Shown here: positions 1-7,181 of the stretch, piece by piece
Position numbering within the stretch: the first letter of the stretch is position 1
How the letters are laid out: the number at the start of each line of letters is the position of its first letter
NCBI RefSeq assembly: GCF_011044255.1
Contig: NZ_CP049107.1
Coordinates: forward strand, 2,505,501-2,569,500
Direction: 5' to 3'
DNA length: 64,000 bases
Source: Rhizorhabdus phycosphaerae
GTDB taxonomy: Bacteria > Pseudomonadota > Alphaproteobacteria > Sphingomonadales > Sphingomonadaceae
Made by a program: the position numbers and the translations under genes
The notes under the pieces: generated by a model
Seen by the model: the letters and a program-made list of their open reading frames with translations, nothing else
Database searches by the model: none
Told to the model about the DNA's origin: nothing

Positions 1-404
1 ATAGCAAGGCCTGGACCGACCTCCGCCTGCGCTATCAGGGCGTCGTCGCGCCCGAGCCGCGCGACGAGGGCGACTTCGATCCGGGCGCCAAATATCACAT
101 CCCCGGCAACACGCCCTATGCGCGCTACTTCCTCGCCCGCATCCTGCAGTTCCAGTTCTACAAGGCCGCCTGCGACCAGGTCGGCTGGAAGGGGCCGCTG
201 CACCGCTGCTCCTTCTATGGCGACAAGCGGGTGGGCGAGAAGCTGAATGCGATGCTGGAAATGGGTGCGTCCAAGCCCTGGCCCGACGCGCTGGAGGCCT
301 TCACCGGCACCCGCGAGATCGACGGGTCGGCGATGATCGCCTATTTCAAGCCGCTGATGACCTGGCTGAAGCAGCAGAACAAGGGCCAGCGCTGCGGCTG
401 GTGA
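1..404 (+). CDS. Peptidyl-dipeptidase (M2/ACE family), C-terminal part only
   Basis: The open frame enters from the left edge (first full codon at 3) and ends at TGA 402-404, leaving about 133 C-terminal residues. Segments such as ILQFQFYKAAC, GPLHRCSFYG, PWPDALEAFTG and AYFKPLMTWLKQQN match the C-terminal helical region of bacterial angiotensin-converting-enzyme-like M2 metallopeptidases, which remove C-terminal dipeptides and are usually exported. The zinc motif HEXXH would lie upstream, outside the window, so catalytic competence cannot be judged. The family call rests on these conserved C-terminal stretches recalled from human and bacterial ACE. Confidence 0.85.
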   Translation, partial: SKAWTDLRLRYQGVVAPEPRDEGDFDPGAKYHIPGNTPYARYFLARILQFQFYKAACDQVGWKGPLHRCSFYGDKRVGEKLNAMLEMGASKPWPDALEAFTGTREIDGSAMIAYFKPLMTWLKQQNKGQRCGW

Positions 405-411
405 CCGGAGT

Positions 412-437
412 CGGGGCGCGCTCGGGGGGACGCCCCG
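412..437 (+). terminator. GC hairpin after the peptidase gene
   Basis: CGGGGCG at 412-418 pairs with CGCCCCG at 431-437, eight bases after the stop codon. No clear T-run follows, so it may be a weak terminator or a 3'-end stabilising hairpin. Confidence 0.4.
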
Positions 438-589
438 CATTCTGTGTGGCAATGTCCTAAATCGCGACGGCAACGTCTGCGTTCAGCATTGCCTTTCTCC
501 CGGATTCGCTGCACTGGCGCCGCCCATCGGCCTGCTGGCATCGCTGCGGATTCGGGACGTCATTCTTGCATGGGCCCGGGGGGAAGACC

Positions 590-1780
590 ATGTCGGCTGC
601 GGTGGTGAACGTCATTACCCTGTTTTTCGTCTCGACCCTTCTGGCCGGGATGATGCTGATCGCGTGGCGCAGCTTCGGCCGCCCGACGCACGCGCTGATC
701 TGGGCGCTATCCTATAGCGCGGCCTCGCTCGAATGGGTGTGCAACATCTATCTGCGGGTCAGTGCGTTTCAGAACCAGCTCTTTCTGGGCTTCGTCTATG
801 GCCTCTGCTGCCTGGCGAACGGCTTGCTGGCTGTGGGCTGTTACGTCCGCCTTCGGCCCGACGCTCAGCGTCTGCCCCCGCTCCTTGCGGTGTGCGCGAC
901 TGCGACACTGATCGGGACGATCGTTGCCGTGGACGATCATCAGGCGCTGCGTGATATCCTCTGGCTGTCCTTCGCCGGATCGATGCTCATGATCTGTGCG
1001 GCCTGCGTCGCCCACCCGCTCGGCCGGGCCTCCTTGCCCGAACGAACGGTGGCCGCGATGTTCCTGCTGTTCGCACTGGTCGACTTCTCCCTGGCGATGA
1101 TGGCTCCCGGACAGGGCGCGCATGGCGAGGGTCCGGGCCATGCGCTGTTCCGAACGGTCCTGGTTATCGCCTATCCCCTAGCCTTCACCGGCGTCGGCCT
1201 GTTCACGGTTTTCCTGGTGGCGACCGACCTCGCCGAATCGATGCGACGACTTGCCACCTCGGATCAGCTGACCGGCATTCTCAACCGTCGCGGCTTCGAG
1301 GAAGCGGCCGAGCGCGCCATCGTCAATGCCCAGCGGCAACACCAGCCGCTGGCAATGGTCCTGGCGGACATCGACAATTTCAAGGTCATCAACGACCGCT
1401 ACGGCCATGCCACGGGCGACTGCGCGCTCCGCCATTTCGCCCAGCGTCTCGAACGACTCGTCCGGCGCGGCGATCTTGTGGGCCGCGTCGGTGGGGAAGA
1501 ATTCGCGCTGCTGCTGATGAACACGCACGACGCCAATGCGCTCGAGGTGGTGGAGCGCGTCCGCCGGGACATCGCCTCGGTCCCCGTACACGGCGCCGGC
1601 TCGCTGATGATGACCGCGAGCTTCGGCGTAACCGGGATCCGCCCCGGCGATACGTCGCTGGCGCAATTGCTGATGCGGGCCGACCGCGCGCTCTACCGGT
1701 CGAAGCTGGACGGCCGCGACCGCGTGACCCATGCCGACGAACTGGAGGAGGCACGCGCCATCCTCCACGACCGGGTTTAG
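590..1780 (+). CDS. Membrane diguanylate cyclase (GGDEF domain)
   Basis: Predicted to make cyclic di-GMP from two GTP. The 396-residue protein has about seven hydrophobic helices in its first 210 residues, acting as a membrane sensor of unrecognised type, then one GGDEF domain. The active-site motif is GGEEF (301-305), a functional variant. An RxxD inhibitory site (RRGD, 292-295) lies five residues before it, so product inhibition is expected. No EAL domain is present. ATG 590 is chosen because GGGGGGA lies just upstream; a TTG at 566 would add eight residues without a ribosome binding site. The next gene is convergent, so it is probably transcribed alone. Confidence 0.9.
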   Translation: MSAAVVNVITLFFVSTLLAGMMLIAWRSFGRPTHALIWALSYSAASLEWVCNIYLRVSAFQNQLFLGFVYGLCCLANGLLAVGCYVRLRPDAQRLPPLLAVCATATLIGTIVAVDDHQALRDILWLSFAGSMLMICAACVAHPLGRASLPERTVAAMFLLFALVDFSLAMMAPGQGAHGEGPGHALFRTVLVIAYPLAFTGVGLFTVFLVATDLAESMRRLATSDQLTGILNRRGFEEAAERAIVNAQRQHQPLAMVLADIDNFKVINDRYGHATGDCALRHFAQRLERLVRRGDLVGRVGGEEFALLLMNTHDANALEVVERVRRDIASVPVHGAGSLMMTASFGVTGIRPGDTSLAQLLMRADRALYRSKLDGRDRVTHADELEEARAILHDRV

Positions 1781-1796
1781 GCGCCCCGCCCTCGCA

Positions 1797-3242
1797 TCAC
1801 CGGAAAGGCGGCTCGTTGAACGCGCGCAGCTTACGGCTGTGCAGGCGCGCACCCTCCCCGCGCAGCTGGTCGACAGCAGCGATCCCGATCTGGAGATGTT
1901 CGGCGATCGCTCGTTCGTAGAATCGGTTCGCCTGCCCCGGCAGCTTTATCTCGCCGTGGATCGGCTTGTCCGACACGCACAGCAGCGTCCCATAGGGTAC
2001 GCGGAAACGGTAGCCCTGCGCCGCCAGCGTCGCCGACTCCATGTCGATCGCGACCGCGCGGCTCTGGCTGAAGCGCAGCGCCGAGGCAGTGTACCGCAGC
2101 TCCCAGTTGCGGTCGTCCGAGGTGACGACCGTGCCGGTGCGCATGCGCAGCTTCAACTGCTCCATGCTCTGGCCGGAGACGATCTCCGCCGCGCGCGTCA
2201 GCGCCTGCTGAACCTCGGCGATGGCCGGGATCGGGATCTCCGGCGGCAGCACCGCGTCCAGCACATGGTCGTCGCGCAGATAGGCATGGGCGAGCACATA
2301 GTCGCCGATCCGCTGGCTGGGCCGCAGGCCGCCGCAATGGCCGATCATCAGCCAGGCCGCCGGGCGCATGACCGCCAGATGGTCGGTGATCGTCTTGGCG
2401 TTGGATGGACCGACGCCGATATTGACCAGCGTGATCCCCGATCCGTCAGGTGCCACCAGATGATAGGCGGGCATCTGGTGCTTGCGCCATGCGCTGTCGG
2501 CGATTGCGGCGCGCGGATCAGGATCGCCCCGGCGAATCTCCACCCCGCCGGCACCGCTGAGCATCGTATAGCGATCGTCCTTGTTCAGCTGCTCGATCGC
2601 CCACTGGACGAACTCGTCGACATAGCGGTGATAGTTGGTGAACAGGATATAGTCCTGAACATGGCTCGGCGGCGTGCCGGTATAGTGGCGCAGCCGGGCA
2701 AGGCTGAAGTCGACGCGCGGTGCGTCGAACAGCGCGAGCGGCCGGGCTGAATCGCCATCCTGAAGCCACAGCCCGTCGGCGAGTTCGTCGCCGATCTGGG
2801 CGAGTTCGGTCGACGGGAAGATGTGGGACAGCTCGACCGGCGATGCACCGGTCAGGTCGAGATCGTCGCCCGCGTCGAGCACATAGTTATAGGGGATCTC
2901 GGTCGAGCTCAGGCCCGCCTCGACCTCTACTCCATAGTCCGCGATCAGCAGATCGATCTGCTGCTCCAGATAATGGCCGAACAGCGCAGGCTGCGTCACC
3001 GCAACGGCATAGTCGCCCGCTTCCTGCAGCCGGCCGAAGGACCGGCCGAGCGGGCCCGGATCGCGCCCGCCCTCATAATGGAGGCGGACTTCGGGATAGG
3101 CGAAGCTGCCATTGGCGCGCAGCGCCGGATCGGGCCGCTCGCCCGTGCGGATATAATGCGTCAACGCCGCCCGCAGGCGGGAAACCGATTGCCGATAGAT
3201 GGTGTCGAGCTGTTCGACGATGTCGCGACCTTGAGACGGCAA
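1797..3242 (-). CDS. amn: AMP nucleosidase
   Basis: Hydrolyses AMP to adenine and ribose 5-phosphate, a route for adenylate salvage. The 481 residues are close to the E. coli Amn length (484). The N-terminal Amn-specific region is followed by a nucleoside-phosphorylase-like core including IGVGPSNAKTITDHLAVMR, MIGHCGGLR and VAIDMESATLAAQGY, the last being the ME-S purine/ribose-binding segment. The start is TTG 3242 with AAGGGAG about six bases before it; no in-frame ATG gives a better fit. It lies 31 bases downstream of the peroxiredoxin gene on the same strand and may be cotranscribed. Confidence 0.93.
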   Translation of the reverse strand: MPSQGRDIVEQLDTIYRQSVSRLRAALTHYIRTGERPDPALRANGSFAYPEVRLHYEGGRDPGPLGRSFGRLQEAGDYAVAVTQPALFGHYLEQQIDLLIADYGVEVEAGLSSTEIPYNYVLDAGDDLDLTGASPVELSHIFPSTELAQIGDELADGLWLQDGDSARPLALFDAPRVDFSLARLRHYTGTPPSHVQDYILFTNYHRYVDEFVQWAIEQLNKDDRYTMLSGAGGVEIRRGDPDPRAAIADSAWRKHQMPAYHLVAPDGSGITLVNIGVGPSNAKTITDHLAVMRPAAWLMIGHCGGLRPSQRIGDYVLAHAYLRDDHVLDAVLPPEIPIPAIAEVQQALTRAAEIVSGQSMEQLKLRMRTGTVVTSDDRNWELRYTASALRFSQSRAVAIDMESATLAAQGYRFRVPYGTLLCVSDKPIHGEIKLPGQANRFYERAIAEHLQIGIAAVDQLRGEGARLHSRKLRAFNEPPFR

Positions 3243-3273
3243 ATGCGGCTCCCTTTTCCTGCGTGGTATGTGA

Positions 3274-3756
3274 TCAGAGCTGGCCGAGCATATGCTCGGC
3301 GCTGCTCACCTGATAATCGCGCGGCTGCTCGACATTGAGCGTCGTGACCACCCCGTCCTCGACGATCATCGAGAAGCGCTGACCGCGCATGCCGAGGCCG
3401 AATGCGCGGCCGTCCATTTCGAGCCCGATCGCGCGGACGAAATCGCCATTGCCGTCGGCCAGCATCGATACCTTCCCGTCGGCGCCCGCAGACTTGCCCC
3501 ACGCACCCATCACGAAAGCATCGTTGACGGCGGTGCAGACGATCTCGTCGACGCCCTTCGCCTTGATCTCGTCGGCCTTGTCGACGAAGCCCGGCAGATG
3601 GCGCGCCGAGCAGGTCGGGGTAAAAGCCCCCGGCACCGAGAAGAGCGCAACCTTGCGCCCGGCGAACAACGTCTCGCTCGCCACGTCGACGGGCCCCTCG
3701 TCGGTCATCGCTTTGAAGGTCACCGCGGGGATCCTGTCGCCGGTGCTGATCGTCAT
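3274..3756 (-). CDS. Peroxiredoxin, Prx5/type II family
   Basis: Thiol peroxidase that reduces H2O2 and organic peroxides, probably using glutathione or thioredoxin. The 160-residue protein carries the peroxidatic-Cys signature PGAFTPTCS with Cys49, and a second Cys near residue 74 in EIVCTAVND. Length and motif fit the Prx5-type redoxin family. ATG 3756 is preferred over a further upstream in-frame ATG because GAGGAGAG sits seven bases before it. It lies between a glycosyltransferase gene 82 bases upstream and amn 31 bases downstream, all on the minus strand. Confidence 0.92.
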   Translation of the reverse strand: MTISTGDRIPAVTFKAMTDEGPVDVASETLFAGRKVALFSVPGAFTPTCSARHLPGFVDKADEIKAKGVDEIVCTAVNDAFVMGAWGKSAGADGKVSMLADGNGDFVRAIGLEMDGRAFGLGMRGQRFSMIVEDGVVTTLNVEQPRDYQVSSAEHMLGQL

Positions 3757-3838
3757 TGCATTCTCTCCTCGAAGGCAGCCCGCAGGCGATACTCGTTCAT
3801 TGTTGCATTTTCCGGTGCCGAAAGGCGAGCCTTCCCCT

Positions 3839-4795
3839 TCAGACATGCTCGCGCAGGCGCAACAACAGGGGCGCCAGGAAGGGCGCGACCCGCATCACCG
3901 CCAGCGCCCGGCGCCAGCGCGGGCTGCGCTCGCCGACGCCCAGCCGGATCAGCATCTGCACCCCCACGCGGCATTCGCCCGCCCGGATATGGGCGAAGGC
4001 CTCCTCGACCTCCATGTCGCGCTCGATCCGCCGGCACATCTCGGCCGCAGCAGCGGCCTCCGGCCTGTCGCCAAGCTCCCGCCTCGCCTTGTCCATCACC
4101 GCATGCGCGGTTTCGAGCATCACCGGCGTATTGCCCGACATCTGGCCGGCGCGGCGGCGATAGCGTGCGAGCGGTCGCGGCACATGAGCGAGCCGCCAGC
4201 CCGCAGCCATCAGCCGGATCCAGGCATCGAGATCTTCGGACGATCGCAGGCTGGTATCGAAGCCGCCGATGCCCTCGATCGCCTCACGCCGCATCATCGT
4301 CAGCCCGAAGACGTTGAACTCACGGCGGATGAGCTTCTCCAGTGTCGGCGGGCCGGCCTGCGGGCAATAAGCGGAAAACAGCTCACCGACGCGGTCGACA
4401 CCAAAGAAGGTCGCATCGCCGGTGGCGAAACCGGCCCCGGGATCGGCCTCCAGAACGGCGATCAGCGAGGAGGCGAAGTCCGGCTCCAGGATATCGTCGC
4501 CGTCGAGCAGGGCGACATAGGGTGTGGTCGAATGGGCGATGGCCCGGTTGCGCGCGGTCGGCAGGCCGCCATTGTCGGTTTCGAGAAGGCTGATCCGCGC
4601 GTCGACGAGATAGGGCTCGACATGGACGCGAACGCGCCTGTCGCCGTCATCGACCACGATCGCCCGCCAGTCGGGCCGATCCTGCGCGATGACCGAAGCG
4701 AGCGCGTCCCCGAGCATCTCACCAACACCATAGGCCGGAATGACGACTGTGAGGGCAGGGCCTATGGGTGACGCCGACACCGGGGACACAGACAT
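3839..4795 (-). CDS. Family 2 glycosyltransferase
   Basis: Predicted inverting GT-A glycosyltransferase; donor and acceptor unknown. The N-terminal LTVVIPAYGVGEMLGDAL strand-helix, VVDDG and LLDGDDILEPDF (metal-binding DxD type) are typical of GT2. An E-D motif (SSEDLDAWIRL) lies in the acceptor half. No membrane segment is evident, so it is cytosolic or peripheral. I use ATG 4795 (318 residues); ATG 4843 would add 16 residues but has no Shine-Dalgarno, and its upstream DNA is the antisense of the yqgE ribosome binding site. Divergent from yqgE. Confidence 0.83.
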   Translation of the reverse strand: MSVSPVSASPIGPALTVVIPAYGVGEMLGDALASVIAQDRPDWRAIVVDDGDRRVRVHVEPYLVDARISLLETDNGGLPTARNRAIAHSTTPYVALLDGDDILEPDFASSLIAVLEADPGAGFATGDATFFGVDRVGELFSAYCPQAGPPTLEKLIRREFNVFGLTMMRREAIEGIGGFDTSLRSSEDLDAWIRLMAAGWRLAHVPRPLARYRRRAGQMSGNTPVMLETAHAVMDKARRELGDRPEAAAAAEMCRRIERDMEVEEAFAHIRAGECRVGVQMLIRLGVGERSPRWRRALAVMRVAPFLAPLLLRLREHV

Positions 4796-4857
4796 CTGGG
4801 GCTCGTCCCCTGCCCCACCCGGTTCGCCTGTTTGCGTCGCCATGACGGAGGACTATA

Positions 4858-5427
4858 TTGCAAGCCATGGATACGCCAGTCTCTCTTCGCGGCCAGTATC
4901 TCCTGGCTATGCCGGGGATAGGCGATCCCCGTTTCGAGAAGGCGGTGATCGCGATGTGCGGCCATGACGCGCAGGGCGCTTTCGGCGTCGGCGTCGACCG
5001 CATCGTTCCCGGGATCACGCTGCACGGCCTCTATGAACAACTGGGCCTGGAACCGGGCGTGGCACCCGATTGCGCGATCCATCTGGGCGGCCCGGTGGAA
5101 CAGCAGCGCGGCTTCGTCCTCCACAGCACCGACTGGATGGGCGAGGACAGTCTGAACGTCGACGGGCGCTGGGCGCTGACCTCGACGCTCGACGTGCTGC
5201 GGGCGATCGCGGAGGCGAAAGGCCCTGCGCAATGGCTGGTCGCGCTCGGCTATGCCGGCTGGGGCGAAGGCCAGCTCGACGACGAGATGCGCCGTCACGG
5301 CTGGCTCGCAACGCCGGGCGAGCAGCGTCTGCTGTTCGAGCATGACGCTCCGGAGCGGTGGGAGCAGGCGATGCGCGACGCCGGCATCGACCCCCGTCTT
5401 CTCGCTTCCAGCAGCGGCCAGGCCTGA
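4858..5427 (+). CDS. YqgE/AlgH family protein (UPF0301)
   Basis: Conserved protein of uncertain role, linked to alginate regulation in Pseudomonas literature but widespread in bacteria without alginate. The family hallmarks are LRGQYLLAMPGIGDPRF at the N terminus, an imperfect HLGGPVEQQRGFVLHS segment and ALGYAGWGEGQLDDEM. The GGAGGA at 4847-4852 is ideally spaced for the TTG at 4858; ATG 4867 is the alternative start, three codons later. No signal peptide or transmembrane segment is seen. It is divergent from the GT2 gene and followed by the ahcY control region. Confidence 0.88.
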   Translation: MQAMDTPVSLRGQYLLAMPGIGDPRFEKAVIAMCGHDAQGAFGVGVDRIVPGITLHGLYEQLGLEPGVAPDCAIHLGGPVEQQRGFVLHSTDWMGEDSLNVDGRWALTSTLDVLRAIAEAKGPAQWLVALGYAGWGEGQLDDEMRRHGWLATPGEQRLLFEHDAPERWEQAMRDAGIDPRLLASSSGQA

Positions 5428-5504
5428 GAAGCGAAGGGACCGGGAAGGTCCTGCGGGGCGACACGGGGCCCCCGTCCCGCCTGCCAAATACCATCGTGAA
5501 CGAC

Positions 5505-5524
5505 ATATAAAGATATCTTTATAT
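5505..5524. promoter_or_regulatory. Perfect 20-bp palindrome upstream of ahcY, candidate SahR operator
   Basis: The sequence ATATAAAGATATCTTTATAT is an exact 20-bp palindrome and the only strongly AT-rich patch in this region. It lies 90 bases before the ahcY start. From memory, it resembles the operator class reported for SahR, an ArsR-family repressor of S-adenosylhomocysteine and methionine genes in Proteobacteria. No sahR gene lies in the window, so the regulator assignment is inference; the palindrome itself is directly visible. Confidence 0.65.
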
Positions 5525-5614
5525 TTGCGTTGTTAAGGCTCCGTCGCTAAGGCGCAGCCATAGCTACCGGTCGGCATGTCGCCGACCGACGCCCGTTCCC
5601 GAAGGAGAAGCCCG

Positions 5615-7027
5615 GTGGCCACCGCCGTTGCGACTGATTTCAACGATTATGTGATTGCCGATCTGAGCCTCGCCGAATTCGGCCGTCGCGAGATCGAGAT
5701 CGCCGAAACCGAAATGCCCGGCCTGATGGCTCTCCGCGAGGAATTCGGCGCGTCGAAGCCGCTCAAGGGCGCGCGCATCACCGGCTCGCTGCACATGACT
5801 ATCCAGACGGCGGTGCTGATCGAAACCCTCGTCGAACTCGGCGCCGATGTGCGCTGGGCGACCTGCAACATCTTCTCGACCCAGGACCATGCTGCCGCCG
5901 CCATCGCCGCGCGCGGCATCCCGGTCTTCGCCGTCAAGGGCGAGAGCCTGGCCGATTATTGGGACTATGTCGGTCGCATCTTCGACTGGGGCGACGACAC
6001 CACCGCCAACATGATCCTAGACGACGGCGGCGACGCGACGATGTTCGCGCTGTGGGGCGCCAAGCTCGAGGCCGGCGCGACGCTCGGCGAGCCGGGCAAT
6101 GCCGAGGAAGTCGAGTTCCAGCGCGCGCTCAAGGCCTATATCGCCGCCAAGCCCGGCTATCTGACCGAGAGCGTCAAGGCGATCCGCGGCGTGTCCGAAG
6201 AGACCACGACCGGCGTCCACCGCCTCTATGAGATCGCCAAGAAGGGCGAGCTGCCCTTCCCCGCGATCAACGTCAACGACAGCGTCACCAAGTCGAAATT
6301 CGACAATCTCTATGGCTGCAAGGAATCGCTGGTCGACGCGATCCGTCGCGCGACCGACGTCATGCTGGCCGGCAAGGTCGCCTGCGTCGCCGGTTTCGGC
6401 GATGTCGGCAAGGGCTCGGCCGCCTCGCTGCGCAACGGCGGCGCCCGCGTGATCGTGACCGAGATCGATCCGATCTGCGCGCTGCAGGCCGCCATGGAAG
6501 GCTATGAGGTCGTGACGATGGAGGAAGCGGTGACCCGCGCCGACATCTTCGTCACCGCCACCGGCAATGAGGACGTCATCACCGCCGAGCATATGAAGGC
6601 GATGAAGCCGATGTCGATCGTCTGCAACATCGGCCACTTCGACAGCGAGATCCAGATCGCGGCGCTGAGCAACTACAAGTGGACCGAGATCAAGCCGGGC
6701 ACCGACCTGGTCGAGTTCCCCGACGGCAAGCAGATCCTGATCCTCGCCAAGGGCCGCCTCGTGAACCTCGGCTGCGCCACCGGCCATCCGAGCTTCGTGA
6801 TGTCGTCGAGCTTCACCAACCAGGTGCTGGCGCAGATCGAACTGTTCACCAAGCCGGGCGAATATGACAACAAGGTGTTCGTCCTGCCGAAGCATCTCGA
6901 CGAGAAGGTGGCCGCGCTCCACCTCGAGAAGCTGGGCGTCAAGCTGACCAAGCTCAGCCCGAAGCAGGCCGCCTATATCGGCGTCACCACCGAAGGGCCG
7001 TTCAAGCCCGATCACTATCGCTACTGA
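5615..7027 (+). CDS. ahcY: S-adenosylhomocysteine hydrolase
   Basis: Reversibly splits S-adenosylhomocysteine into adenosine and homocysteine, removing the inhibitor produced by methyltransferases. The 470-residue length fits the long form of proteobacterial AhcY. Visible landmarks are [23 protein letters not shown], the NAD-binding loop [12 protein letters not shown], and the C-terminal KPDHYRY. GTG 5615 is the start because AGGAG lies seven bases upstream; an in-frame ATG at 5576 has no such site. It has its own terminator and the candidate SahR operator upstream, so it is probably monocistronic and controlled by SAH level. Confidence 0.97.
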   Translation: MATAVATDFNDYVIADLSLAEFGRREIEIAETEMPGLMALREEFGASKPLKGARITGSLHMTIQTAVLIETLVELGADVRWATCNIFSTQDHAAAAIAARGIPVFAVKGESLADYWDYVGRIFDWGDDTTANMILDDGGDATMFALWGAKLEAGATLGEPGNAEEVEFQRALKAYIAAKPGYLTESVKAIRGVSEETTTGVHRLYEIAKKGELPFPAINVNDSVTKSKFDNLYGCKESLVDAIRRATDVMLAGKVACVAGFGDVGKGSAASLRNGGARVIVTEIDPICALQAAMEGYEVVTMEEAVTRADIFVTATGNEDVITAEHMKAMKPMSIVCNIGHFDSEIQIAALSNYKWTEIKPGTDLVEFPDGKQILILAKGRLVNLGCATGHPSFVMSSSFTNQVLAQIELFTKPGEYDNKVFVLPKHLDEKVAALHLEKLGVKLTKLSPKQAAYIGVTTEGPFKPDHYRY

Positions 7028-7074
7028 GCCGGACGGCGGGCAGAATCCCGCCATTCGCGCGCTTCGCGACAGGA

Positions 7075-7104
7075 AGGCCCCGGCATATGCCGGGGCCTTT
7101 TCCT
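7075..7104 (+). terminator. Rho-independent terminator of ahcY
   Basis: AAGGCCCCGGCA and TGCCGGGGCCTT form a perfect GC-rich stem followed by TTTTCC, about 50 bases after the ahcY stop. It is one of only two hairpins with an obvious T-run in the window. Confidence 0.85.
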
Positions 7105-7181
7105 TTGCGTCCGAAACGAACAATGGAATTGCGGATCGCGGGTGATTCCCCGAAGGCGCAAATGACTCTAGAAGCTACCGC

